A stretch of 64,000 bases of DNA, from the NCBI GenBank assembly GCA_947683425.1, contig CANTUQ010000081.1:11424501-11488500 (forward strand). The letters are read 5' to 3'. This document shows positions 45,216-57,706 of this stretch, piece after piece. Numbering within the stretch: the stretch's first letter is position 1; every line of letters begins with the position of its first letter. The stretch comes from Excoecaria cochinchinensis. Lineage: Eukaryota > Streptophyta > Magnoliopsida > Malpighiales > Euphorbiaceae. The notes under the pieces were generated by a model, which was not told the DNA's origin, made no database searches, and saw only the letters and a program-made list of their open reading frames with translations. A program made the position numbers and the translations under genes.

Positions 45216-47705
45216 TTATACAATGTTAGACATAATACAATGCTCAATATTAATTATTACCAAATTGATTATATCCTTGAAAGTTGTAGTCATCTGGACC
45301 GCTACGAGGAGGCATTGTTTGCGTGAAATCTCCACCTTGCATATGTTATCTGACAGAAGTTCATCCAAAAAAACATCATGTTGTGCAGTATCACTCACAC
45401 CTCCATCAATGTGAAATGGTGGAAATGTCGTAGCCTCCGATATGCTGACATTTAAATCGACGTTTAGCCTAGATGGACCTGCCTCATAGTCATAACCTCT
45501 GGATGGACTTGCTTGTGTGTCATAAAATGTCGGCTGCGTAAATGATGGCATTCCAAATGGTATGCTACTGTCCTGAAAATTATATGGCCACGACATCGGT
45601 GGAGGGACCTGTCTAACCCCCGGCGGAATAGGAATAGAAGCTACCGCAGTCCGTCTATCAGCCATGCCCCTTCGGGCCCTTCTAGTTTGACGGAAATCCT
45701 GGTATGGCACGTTCATTTGTGGAAACTGAACCATATTTGGGACTGGCTGACGTGGATAGTCGACGGATGTCCTCTCAATTGCACCTACAGCGCCTAGAAT
45801 GGCTTCAGAATTCACTTGGTCCCCACCAAGGTGGTACAAATGTTCAGCAGCATCAGCCTGCATGTATGTAAGTTAAATTGTTAGTACGAAAATCTTATAA
45901 TATTAAAAATAAATACATCAAAAAAAATTTAATACCGATCCTCCCATTGCTGCACCCACTGTGGTAATCCATCGCACCGTTCTCAACAAGTACCACTGCA
46001 TGTATTGCGACCGAATATGCAGTGGTTCCATCAATGCAGCAGTAGTGACAACTCGATGGAGGCGATTATTCCACTCGATAAATAAATTGCCAAATGTTAT
46101 TTCCCAATCATGGTCATAATTTCCTCGCAAATCAACTGAGTGCACTCTATCGTCGATCATTGGTTCCCTAGGAATGGGTTGGTTCATTCCAAATTGACGA
46201 AGACAGCGATCGGGGTGGTGCCACTCAATTATATGAAAACATACTAACGGAACAACAGCTCTCCAAATGCCTTCACCATTCGTGCAGAAAGCCGGTAATA
46301 GATGCATAACATCTTTGTACGGCTGCCACTCCATCTACAAAAAAATAACCTCAATCACCGATATATACTCAAATATCCATACAAATTATTATACAAGCAA
46401 ATTGTACATAAATTTACTAACCTCATTATCATGCTGCATATCCAGGTCGAATCGAATAGCATGCACATCTTTGCTATTATTAACACTTAAATTTATAGGA
46501 GATCGCCATCTAATACAAAATACTTTATTGTGTTACTAAAATATCTCAAATAGAAAAAAAAATAAATCACTAAATTAATAAAAAAAATATTTTCTATATA
46601 ATTAAATAGTTAGGCCAATACATAAATAAGTACCAACTTTAATTAATAACTTCACAAATAAATTAGGTTTTATGTAAATAATTAAATATTTTAACAATTA
46701 TAAACATTAACCACAACTAAAATAAACAATGGGTAAAAGAAACCAAACTTACCTATACCCATAAGGCCGAGTCTGATCCAGCACAAATCCCTGGGTAAAA
46801 GTGGGCCGAAATTGCGGAAGTCTTTCCCATGCCCACATTTGCAATAGCAGTAGATACCCACCAATCCCGTGAGCATTAGGACGCGTAGCACGACAAAGCT
46901 CTCTATACAACCACACCAACGTAGCCGACCCCCAACTGTAACTACCAACATCTTCTAAATCCTCAAGCAACGGTAGCCACATCAAATGAATATAATTGTT
47001 TGCTTGAGACGGACACAGCAACCCACCGATACACCGCAGTATCCATGCGCGAGTGAAGCACTGTATTTGGTACTCCGTTGCGCCGGCAGGTAATGAATTA
47101 AATGCATTAGACAACCACGTCATTTTTATTGAGTGTCCTTTTATAACATTGTTGGGTGGCATTTGTTCTAGCAGCTGATTGCATATAATGTGCCAATTAT
47201 ATTTCATATGACCGGTTACCGGGCGCCCTTCAATGGGTAAACCAGTCAGTATCTGAATATCTTGTAGTGTTACAGTCGCCTCTCCGACAGCGAGATGAAA
47301 TGTGTGCGTCTCCGGCCTCCATCTCTCAACAAGTGCAGTCACTAGATTTGCATCTATATTCATTATACCAATCTGTGCCACGCCATAAAATCCTGCCCGC
47401 CTCAGATATGGTATAATTCTAGGGTCAATATTTGCATAGTGGGCTCCCATACTAGCTCTTCTAAAAAATAACACATCATGGGCAACCTGACATGTATTAA
47501 ATATAAGCAATTTTTTTTTAATAATAGCCAGTTGTCGCTACATTTTCCCCATAAAATAAAAGCAAATATATATTATAAAAAATGCTGAAATTAAAATTAC
47601 GTTATTGCTCCACACCGCATCTGCACGATGTTTTCCTTTTAACGTTAACAGGTCATCTACAGTCGGTTCCGGTTTTACAAATTGCTGGTTTGGAATGCGG
47701 TCCAT
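45216..47705 (-). CDS. Plant mobile domain (PMD, MAIN-like) protein inside the MULE, 655 aa
   Basis: Five exons join in phase: 47705-47601, 47486-46753, 46509-46422, 46334-45936, 45857-45216, with GT-AG borders. The protein starts MDRIPNQQF; the PMD runs from about residue 40 (IIPYLRRAGFYGVAQIG, ALVERWRPETHTFHLAVGEA, LQDIQILTGLPIEGRPVTG) through RPYGYRWRSPINLSV, IEWHHPDRCLRQFG and the C-terminal Pro/Ser-rich tail. PMD proteins occur as host factors (MAIN, MAIL1; nuclear, genome stability and silencing) and as passengers in transposons. Here it lies between MULE ends, convergent with the transposase, so it is the transposon type. The last about 35 residues may be frameshifted: another frame ends NFQGYNQFGNN at about 45255. 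No stop interrupts the domain. Confidence 0.85.
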
Positions 47706-47789
47706 TTTTCAAAACACCTATATTCCAGCACAATACAAATAAATTCATCAATTTATACACAAATATATAAATTAACATTTAAATTTAAC

Positions 47790-48720
47790 TCAACTAACCT
47801 ATAATTTCACAAATATTTATATGTATCAACATGATTTATTCTTTTTACACATTACTACTACTATTATAATATTATATTTTATTACTCAAAAATAAAACCG
47901 CTACCCATCAAGAATAAATCTGCAATATTTATATTAAATTATTTTATAATTTTACCTTTTACTTCCCAAGTCACCGCAAATTTCGGACTATTTCAATCTA
48001 CAATTTCACAAAAAATACACTACAAAAATTGTTAAATAAAATAAAATTATTCACACATTTACATATATATACGTCTATTTATTAATTATTTACACTAAGA
48101 TTACATTTCTTACTTTTTTTCCAAACACATAATATTTCACAAATAGATATATTCATCAATGTCATTTATTGTTGTACTAAACTAATATTACCATTACAAT
48201 ATTATATATCTCTACTTAAAAAAAAAAAAAAAACCGCTCCACATCAACAATAGATTTGCAATATTTATATTAAATTACTTTAAACTTTTACCTTTGTCTT
48301 CTCCGGTCACCGAAATTTCGTACTATTTCAATCTACAATTGCACAACAAATATACTACAAAAATTGCAAAATAAATTTAATCGTTAACACATTTAAATTT
48401 GAAAAAAAATTACGCAAATTGTTTTATATTTCAACGTCATTCATGGTTGTTACAAATAAATATTACCATTCTTCTATTAAATATTATTGCTAAAAAAAAA
48501 TATTACTACACTTCGATAATTAATTTGCAATATTTTTATTTAATCAATTTCAAATTTTACCTTTTTTTTCCCAAGTCACCGAAATTTCGGACTGCTTTAA
48601 TCTACAATTTCACAACTAATATACTACAAAAAATGTTAAAAAAATTAAATTTCTAATACATTTATATATATACGTCTATTTATTAATTATTTACACTACC
48701 TCGACAATATTTGAACGCCA
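47790..48720 (-). repeat. Three tandem about 300-bp repeats upstream of the PMD gene
   Basis: Three diverged copies share AATATTTATATTAAAT, TCACCGAAATTTCGGAC and TTTCAATCTACAATT; the ACCGAAATTTCGG palindrome falls at about 47972, 48307 and 48577. The block lies immediately upstream of the PMD start codon and so probably forms its promoter or leader. Confidence 0.75.
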
Positions 48721-49038
48721 ACCTTCAAATTCAACTTATTATCTGACAAAATAACAATATACATATACGTATTACAAAATTTATTTAAATAATAAAATTA
48801 ATAATTACAAACTAATATAAATTAAATAAAATTTACACTTCACCTTCAACTTCACCATCACATTCACCTCCACCTTCAACTTTCAACCTCAACCTCACTT
48901 TCACTCCACTTACACTCACAATTCTAATATATTCACGTTAGAATTTACAAATGAAATGAAGATTGAAGAGGGGAGGGCATTTGTATAAGGGTTGGCATAT
49001 TTAATGGGAAGTTGGGCGGTGGGTTGCAGGTGTCCGTT

Positions 49039-49057
49039 GGGGGGGGGGGGGGGGGGG
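49039..49057 (+). repeat. Poly-G tract (about 19 G)
   Basis: An unbroken run of about 19 G sits just inside the right hairpin cluster of the MULE, in otherwise AT-rich DNA. Confidence 0.9.
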
Positions 49058-49066
49058 CAGAATTGT

Positions 49067-49241
49067 CCATTTCCGCAAAGCTAATTTGCGGAAATGGACA
49101 TCCAGGCTGACATGTCCATTTCCGCAAAGATCATTTGCAAAAATGGATGGTCAACTGACACGTTCCATTTCCGCAAATGACCTTTGCGGAAATGGAACCC
49201 CGCATTCCAATGCATTTCCGCAAATATTATTTGCGGAAATG
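49067..49241. repeat. Right cluster of TTTCCGCAA hairpins in the MULE
   Basis: Four units of CCATTTCCGCAA ... TTGCGGAAATGG type at about 49067, 49114, 49164 and 49212, the second with a damaged right arm. They mirror the left cluster at 40715-41015. Confidence 0.9.
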
Positions 49242-49339
49242 TAATAAATACCCCCAAACCCCAAATACATCCCGAAACACACCAAAAACCCAATTAACTT
49301 TTCAAAATGCATCAAATATAAAAATGTCCCGTCAATTAG

Positions 49340-50506
49340 TATAAATATTCCAATTATTATCAAAACAAATGTCAATTAACAGCTCAATAACAATAACAAT
49401 CATAGCAGTTTTGATATGAATAAGATTTAATTTGTAAAGAAATGAACCAAATGTTTCAAAAAAAAAATTGAAAGAATCTATTAATAAAGTAGATAAGTGG
49501 TACAATTTTAATTTTTTTATTTTTTTTTATGATTAGAGGTGTGTAAATGATAATTTTTGTAAGTAAAAGTGTATAATAATATATTTAAAAAGTATTCGGT
49601 GTACAAAAAAAATAATTTAAAAAATAAAAAAATAAATTGAAATATCACATCACACGTATGTTTATAATATGTTATCTTTTAAATTGAAAATGGTCCGTCA
49701 AGGTGGATTAGCTATACATTTTCTTACAAATATAGGTGTGAGATCGTACAATTTTTGCTAGTAGAAGCATAGAGTAGAATGTTTGAAAAATAAAAATATA
49801 CAATCCGCCAAAAAAAGACGTGTTTTTATAGACTAGTGATGCGACATCGCTTAATGAAATTAATAATTTGACAATTTAAGATTGACAAAACACTAATCAT
49901 GAATGGATAACGTGTTATCCTTCTAAAACTTGTGAGCAAATTAAACTTGTGACCAATTTAAAATAGACTGATCAAAAGTAAAATTGTCACACTCATCCAA
50001 TTGAAATTAAATGTTTGTCCGTTGTAACTAAAATGGATGTATTTTACTGTCACATATCATGCTCTGTTAATTAATAGTAATTGGCAAAACCAACCTTCAA
50101 GAAACAAAAAATAATTGGCAAACCAAAGAGTTGATTCTATGGAGAAGAAGAAAATACCTACAATGACAGTAAAAAAATAATAACTTGTCAGGTTGCATGT
50201 TATTGATGTAATAGAATTTGATATGTATCAGTAAAATAAATACAAGGTAATAAGAGACAACAATAAACGGACAAAGTTTCTCCCAGTAATGCCTTCACTA
50301 TCTCTACACTGTGAACTTAGATTCAGGAAATGTCAAACTATTTGCCTTTAAAAGAATTTGATACGTATCTAGCTTGTACACAATTTCAGTCTAGTCTTTG
50401 CAAACAAATGAATGCTTCCTGTGATTGCAACCTATGCAAACTTTTCTCAGTTGTGAATTTGAATCAAACAGGAAATGCATAGAACAGCACCTTTGGGTAT
50501 TGCACA
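49340..50506. other. AT-rich spacer between MULE and OEP39-like gene
   Basis: No gene is seen. Two diverged direct copies of a phrase containing GAGGTGTG/ATAGGTGTGAG and TAATTTTTG/CAATTTTTG occur near 49535 and 49730. The right part contains the 3'UTR of the OEP39-like gene, whose end cannot be fixed. Confidence 0.35.
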
Positions 50507-53500
50507 TCATGAAATAAGGTTGCTGATGCCAAAGAAGACTGTTTTTTGGTGAAAAGCATTGACGGCGTAATCAACTTGAAGGTGACCCAATGGAGACTTC
50601 AAGCGAAGGCCATAGCCAAGCCCAATTCCAGACCCTGGTTTGCGCTGTCTTTGAGCTGGATTTCCTGAAACTCCAATTCAAACTGACTATGAAAGACATG
50701 TGCTTGTTTTTACCATTATACTGTTACAATGCTAATGAAACTAGATGGCAGACGGACTGTTCTAGTCAAATAAGACAGCTTTATTTAGATGGCAAGAAAG
50801 GGCCGAAGTATGCAATCAAATATGGAGAGCTTCACAAATGAAGATAAACATTACATCAAATATCTGCCCTGAAGGTTATGTAGCAATGCAAAACAAAATA
50901 AAAACAAAAACAAATAAATAAAGAACAAGAAGAAGAAGAAGAAGAAGAAGAAGAAGAAGAAAAAGGTTACATAACCAAACCTTTAAAAAGAAAAGGAAAA
51001 AGGGAGGCAAAAATAAGAACTCAAGGGAGAAAAGCTTACATGTTCCCAGTACTTAATATAAATCATTCATTTGAACTAGTTGCTCTTGGGGAAAGCAAAA
51101 AAAAAAAAAAGTGAAAAGAGTCATACCATCAACTAACCGCATTTTAGAGTTCCCAATCTCTCAAAATCTGGCATTGGTGTAATAATTCCACCTGGGATGA
51201 CCTAAAATCGGGTGGCTACATCACATACATTTTCATGTTGACACTTCTATCGTTAAATTATTTTTTATCCTAAAGGAGTTACGTGTTGAACTACGACGTT
51301 GATCTGAATTATTGAAGATTGTTGCAATTCTCTATAAAAGCAACCACCAGGAAATATTTTCACCTTAAAGGAACACAAACCTTCTTAACATAAAATAGTA
51401 TTATAGAAATAGTAATAGAATTTTATGCAGCATGTGGAATTGGTTACACTCATTTAGGTCTCGATATGCAATCTCAATTAATTTAGGAATTGGCAAACCA
51501 CTTATTTCTAAGGATCATATAAAATGCGAGTTTTGAAAATTTTGTTGCATTATCAACTGTACTTGTGATATCACAGAAGCCTTGGATTTAATGCCCCTTG
51601 AACTTTAGGTGCCAAATCTAAGATTTCTATTTTCTGCTCCCTGATCCAAGAAATTTGAGCTACCATTAAGATCTGAATTTCATTTCCTAAAATCCCAGAT
51701 CCCCTTGTCAAATTCTAGTCATGCTATAATCAATTTGCTCCAGAATTGAACTAAAAAATCTCCAACAAATTTGGCCCTTTAAATTTAAATCATATAACAG
51801 TCAGATTAATGCTTCATTGTTTAATTTCTTCCTAATTTATCTCATGAAAAACCTCAATTCAACCTTAGTAATTTTCACACCTTTTTCACTTTGTTTTTGT
51901 CCTACCTTAATAGGGAAATGTGTTCAATCCTTGCTTGTACCCAGAAATGAAGCCACCACAAGATCTTAATATGTCAGTCAAACACATGATAGTAGTGATT
52001 TGTGGGTTAGACCCCTTGTGAAACAGGATAATAACTAATGCACATTATTATAGTTTAACTAACATAGCCAACAGTCCCCCTGCCCTCCAAAAGCACCTTC
52101 CTCTTCTCAGATTACAATCAATGAAACGTATTCACAGGAAAAACTTACACATTATATTCAATTACTAAACAAGTAAAGAATAGAAACTCACCAGGTACAA
52201 GGCGGCCAGAGCCCAAATCTGTTCCACAGTCCAAAAAAGCTAAACCCTCCAACATCTTGTTCTGGAAACACAAAAGCAAAAAAAGGATGAAGAGTAAGTG
52301 ATCTTCTTGTACTTCATTATATTTCAATATTAAATATTAACAAAATGTCAAAATGGCAAGATGTTACTGCCACAAGACATTTCTGCCATTAATTTCAAGA
52401 AACCGCAAATACGACAAAGCTTTTGATAAATGACAGCAATGATTTTGCTTAGACCACCTCATGTTGTTTCTAAGTTTTACCAACACATTGACCATATTCA
52501 GGACCATGAATATAGAATAAAAGTTTGACTATGAAAGTACGGTTACTTGATTATTCAATTCTTAGTCAGTTGATATTACCTAAAGCTGAGTTTCGGAACG
52601 GACAACCCAAAAAGAAATGCATAATAATATTCTAATTACAGTACCAGATGCCCACATTCTCCTTTCATGTTGACTAGCCCTATTGTTGATCCTTCCAACC
52701 TTTAGCTATACCATTACTGGAACTGCAAAATGAAAGACTAGATTCAGCTACATTCACTCACCTTCTCAAGATTCAATAGCCTTCCATATCAAAATGCAAT
52801 TCAGAAAACCTCTGTTAATCATGATTATAAGGTTTCATGAAAATTGGAACACTTAACATGGTATAAATGTTTGACAAGGACCTTGTAGTTATAATAGAAA
52901 AGGAAATCTATTCATATTTTAGGCATAGTTTCGACCCATCAAAAATAGCATTTCTTAGTCTCTCTAAAGAATTACTTCTGACCCTGATTGTGCCAAAAGG
53001 CTTTAAAAGTAAATGCATAATACTTGAGTTGCATTCAAAGAGACTTCGCTTACTAATGAACAAGAAAGGAGAAGAAAACCTCGTCTAGTTTTTTGTAGTT
53101 GCATTTAAAAAAATTCATTAAGTCTATGCAGAATAATTTTCTTCTACATAAAAATCAACTTTCTATATGTTGATTTTCTTCTCATGTTTGAGGCATTACT
53201 TCAAAGCTTGAAATTTCTTATGTTACAACTAATGGCTCCTAAGATGATCACTAGCAAATACAACAAAATCTATAGCTGCTGTTTAGTTGCTCTACCCACT
53301 GCCGATGAGACCTTATTCGACTAAATATTTTTCCCAAAGATGATTTGCCTCCAAGGTTCACAATTTGCTAAGGGATAACGTCATAGATTACAATGAGTTA
53401 GCATTTCAGAAAATTACATGACATTCAAACAGTAAATTTTCAATGCAATGCAATTGGCAGATCAAGTCATGCTCCTGATGTGGTAATTATTGCATGGTAA

Positions 53501-56500
53501 GCAACTCTTCTATGCATCTGTATGAAAACTTGTGACGAAGTAGCAAGTTTTCAATAACCGAATTGTTGAAAAGCACTGAAACAGATTAGTTGCTACTTAT
53601 TGTTTCTTATATTACAAAACCAACGAATTAGTATATAATGAGAAAGAGTTACAAAAGGGTTGTAAAAATAACAGCTAATGATGCTCACTGATTTCTTATA
53701 CTAATACTATAGAAGCCTCCAGAGCAAATGGAAATTTTATACCAAATACTGCTAAGAAAAATCATGGATCTGTGGAGATGGTAACAGTATGCATAGAAAG
53801 ACATGCCTGTAAAATACTCTAAAAAGTGAAAACACATACCACGGGGAATGTTAATTCACTATTTGCAACAAGACATGATCTCCCAGATCCAACAGCACCT
53901 TCACCATAGCCTCGGACACTACCAACACCGCCAATAGCAAACGCTTGATAAGGAGCCATGTCCCCCACAATAGAACCACCTGTAAGGCTGTCAAAAGACA
54001 CGGTAAAGGTAATAGAAAAGGAAAAGAATAAAGCATTACTAAGTTATGATTATAAAAACAGAATTTAACTATTGGACAATATAGGAAGCACAAGTGGACA
54101 GGAATAATTGTCACTAGCTTAACAAGCAGGACAGCAGCAATACCCAGCTTTGAGCCTTAACCCCAATTAGTATTAGCTTTGACACTTTCTATATCCACTT
54201 TAACATTACCTAGATTGATTTACTTTTTCCTAAGAGTATTTTTACACTATAGTTCCTTTCTTTTTTCAGGATGTCACTATTAAAAGTCAGTCAATTCCTA
54301 TTTGCTAGGTAGGTTGAGACTCTATTCTCAACCTATTTAATCTGAAATTACTGAAGCAATAAGATAAGATAATAATTTTTCTCTCCACAAAATTCACAGC
54401 CAGTAAAGATTTAGGGCATTCACCAATTCACCAAGAGACTAGCGTTCCCCCTCAAAAGCACTCCTACTCCTTTCCCTCCACAAAATCCAAAAGTAGCCAA
54501 TGAATTAAATCTGCTGATTTTTCTCATACATGGAAGAACATAGCCCTTTAAACAATACTTTTCAATTAACTATATCCACCGAGATATTAACATGAAATAA
54601 TATGCAAATTTCTATAGCTGTCTAGCTCTGATGCAAACAAACCTCAATAGAAACTGCTGCATTATACTATATACAATGATAATATTTTGTAAATTATTCG
54701 ATTACATGCTTATAACCCTACAAATGAATATGTCTTCCGGAAATAGACTTAACATGTTCCATGCTTCCAACTGATTTGTAAGACATATGTTGTGCTTTCC
54801 AGGGCATTTTTACTAATACCCTTGGCATGATTCCTATATTCTACTGCATTTTGGTTCACCATATCATATTCTTTCAGATTCTTAAAATTTTCTAACGACG
54901 TCCTTGCATGATTGCTACAGCCACCTGGCAAATTCCATTACATTAAGAAAACAAAAAATAGCTACCTTGCCAAGAAAAATGCTGGCCCAAGTTTAACTCC
55001 TCTTGTTGCAACAAATTTGAACCGGTTAAAGATTAGCCACTTTGATAAAACAGGAATCCCTTGTTCTATTTGCATGCTAAACTGAATAAGGGAGAACTCA
55101 TAGTTAGCAGCATACATGATTAAGACTTGTCATTAATTTATCAAGACAGTATAAAGAATGCCATGCGACAGAACTTCAATCAACCTAGAAAGAAAACAAT
55201 AAGAAACTTTGTATCAAAAGTTGAGATTATATACACGTGAAAAACTGTGATCATTTGCCTTTGCATAACGAGATTCTTGCTTCAGAACTACCATAGAGTC
55301 ATGGGGATTGCCACTGCAAAATAAATATTTTGCAATAATGTTAGTATTCAGTACATTGTGGACTTTTAAATGAAGCAATATGAGCCTTTAATACCTGCAA
55401 GTAACTGGAAATCCATCAAAATCACAACTTATAGAGCGGCCATCGTCATTAAGCAGGCGCACATGCTGAATTTTAGATCATAACCATTACTTCTCCTATC
55501 AGATAAAACTAACTACATACGGTGCAGAAGGAAATAACACAAAAAAACAACAGGCCCAGAAGAAGTATATGAGTTGCAGTGAGCTTGGTTCTAACCTCAA
55601 ATTTAATACTAGTTGTGCTTCTCCATTGAGAACTTGCAGGCTCATTCAGATCCAGGCCAACTGATAATCGGGACAAATTCACACCTCCACTACCCGAACG
55701 AGAGAAATTTTCTATTGGTGAGCCATGGACCCCGATTTCAGGAGAAATGGAGTGCTGAATCAAGTAATTGTAATGATAAATTAAAATATTATATTGCAAT
55801 TTAGTGCAAAAGAAAAAAAAAGAAAAAATTATAGATTGTTACTTCAACTCCCAGTTGCATTTTCAACAAATGAATGAACTCGGTTAGGGAATTCGTAAAG
55901 GCTTGTTTCCGATGCACCATATTAAATTGGTAGCATTAAAAACTAACCTGTATGGTGAAACATTGTTGAGCAAGCCATTCAGGTCTTGGTCTCCTATAAG
56001 CCACCAGTACATTTGAATCATACAATCCCTTATCCCATGATACATCTAGCTTCTCACTCCCACCAAATAAATTGGGATGTTTGATACAAAGACTGAAAAG
56101 AACTCAATGGAATTAACCGCCTGACTTTATTTTCAGTTTTTGTGCGCGAGCACACGCACGCACAGAATTCACAAGCCCAAACAGATGCTTATTATCCAAA
56201 AATGACAATAAACATGATAAAGCACATACCTTCCAATTATCAGTGAAAGTGGGCTGCCAGAATTTCTGCCACATATAGTGAGTAGATTACTGAAAAAGAT
56301 GGAAAATAAAATTTATTTATGACAGAAAAATTTAGAGAGAGATATGAGTAACGACCTGAAAGGAGGAAGCATCAAGGAAGCACATAGCTTATGAGTTAAA
56401 TCAACATTCACATCTATCTTGGCTGTCACATAGAACACAATCAATCCCATGAGTTTAAATTTTGAGGGAAAAAAAAAAAACTGATGAACGAAACACACAC

Positions 56501-56630
56501 CCCACCACGGCCCCCCCATCATAATTAAAACAGCGAAAAATCAAAAGCCAAATAGAAACCCAGTTATAATTCAACACTTGATTGTATTATACTAACCTTT
56601 GCCAACATGGATGCTCTTTTGAGCTCCCAT
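50507..56630 (-). CDS. OEP39: Chloroplast outer envelope Omp85-type protein (OEP39-like), 360 aa, 11 coding exons
   Basis: Exons on the minus strand: 56630-56597, 56422-56356, 56265-56230, 56092-55948, 55754-55596, 55465-55395, 55313-55235, 55081-54966, 53987-53840, 52261-52192, 50664-50507. All junctions are GT-AG and in phase, summing to 1083 nt. The protein starts MGAQKSIHVGKAKIDVNVD and continues IGVHGSPIENFSRSGSGGV, GGVGSVRGYGEGAVGSGRS (the VRGY-type motif of the Omp85 barrel) and ends with VDYAVNAFHQKTVFFGISN. It is a short Omp85 relative with only the beta-barrel and no POTRA domains, related to TOC75/OEP80 and placed in the plastid outer envelope; its exact role is uncertain. The gene symbol is by similarity. 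Confidence 0.9.
50925..50962. repeat. (GAA)n microsatellite
   Basis: About eleven GAA triplets in the last intron of the OEP39-like gene. Confidence 0.9.
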
Positions 56631-57472
56631 AGTTATAATGGTACTGAGGCATCAAACATTAATGGGAAAATTTCAGAGTAGAAATAGAGACGGAGACAAA
56701 GATTTGTTTGAACGAAAGAAATGGCAAACAATGTGTCCCCTTTAGTATTTGGTTAAAGGATAGCTTATACTGACGGGCCAAAAAGAAGTTTTTAGATTCC
56801 AAGTTTGTTATCTCATATTTGCTTTTGATAGGGATTTACCTTGCACGTGGAAACGGAGATGCTTCCCTTCTCTTATCAATATGCAAGTTTTACTTTTACA
56901 TTTTTTATTTTTATTTTTTTTATAAAATACATTACTAATATATCACGTATTCAACTTTTCTTGTTTGAATTTTTAAACTTTGAAAACTAAATATTAGGTC
57001 ATGCACCGGCTGAGCTAGATGTTAATGAGGGTGTGCATCAATTTTAATTTTTTAAAAATATGTATATATAAATTAGAATTGTGACTTCTCCAATTTTTCA
57101 AGTGTCCCTTCCAAATTTTGCTCCCGATATTTTTTGGTACGTAAATAAAATTAAGAATTTATTTATAATAGAGTATATCTGTAACACTATTATTCGAATA
57201 ATACGGATAAAAAACCTGATATTTCTGGACATATTAAAAAAACTGTCCCATTACCCCTAAAATGATGTCACTTTGCTCTTGCATTTCTTTACTAAGAATT
57301 ATTGGTCTGTAGAGGATTTTTAATTAAAACCTTGTCAGTAATAGATCTATCTAATTGCATGACTTTAATTTTAAGTATATAATGCAATTTTTTAATTTTA
57401 AGTACCATTTAGGAATTTGTTAATGTAAAATTATAATTTAATTTATGTGTATTTTTTGAATTGGTATAGGGT
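56631..57472 (-). promoter_or_regulatory. Upstream region of the OEP39-like gene
   Basis: About 100-200 bp upstream of the start codon are purine-rich and may be 5'UTR and promoter; no TATA box was identified. Beyond that the DNA is AT-rich with no gene. Confidence 0.3.
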
Positions 57473-57706
57473 ATGAATAAATTTCTCAAAAGAAAATCAA
57501 TTTCTGATCAAGATTCTTCAAGGTCTCTTGAAGCTAATTTTGAACTTCGAGTTGATACTAACTTGGAAGAGGTTCCATTAGATCCTGGTTTATGCCCTAA
57601 AATGTCACATTATCATCCTAATGATCAAAATAAGATTATAAGATATTACTTGCAAATAGGGCCATATCAACCTTGTCAACATGATTTTCCTAAGAAACAA
57701 TTATAA
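57473..57706 (+). pseudogene. N-terminal fragment of a ZMYM/TTF-type hAT transposase
   Basis: The 77-codon frame reads MNKFLKRKS ... LDPGLCPKMSHYHPNDQNKI ... GPYQPCQHDFPKKQL. The DPGLR-x-I-xx-Y-xPND and GPxQP-xxHxFP pattern is the start of plant zinc-finger MYM-type (TTF domain) transposase-like proteins. It stops before the TTF domain proper, where unrelated DNA begins, so it is a truncated relic. Confidence 0.65.

Larger units (their letters stand above)
40643..49330 (+). mobile_element. Complete Mutator-like element (MULE), 8688 bp, carrying transposase and a plant mobile domain gene
   Basis: The left end GGGACATTTTTATTAATAAT and the right end, on the other strand, GGGACATTTTTATATTTGAT start inverted repeats of at least 40 bp. 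Flanking 9-mers TTCAATTAG (40634-40642) and GTCAATTAG (49331-49339) match at 8 of 9 bases, as expected for Mutator. Subterminal hairpins with TTTCCGCAA/TTGCGGAAA arms are clustered at both ends. It contains a MULE transposase on + and a convergent five-exon plant mobile domain gene on -. Spaces at 41230-42085 and 47706-48990 are non-coding. Confidence 0.92.

Noticed and set aside
50590..50841. 85-codon plus-strand frame
   Set aside because: It is antisense to the last exon of the OEP39-like gene.
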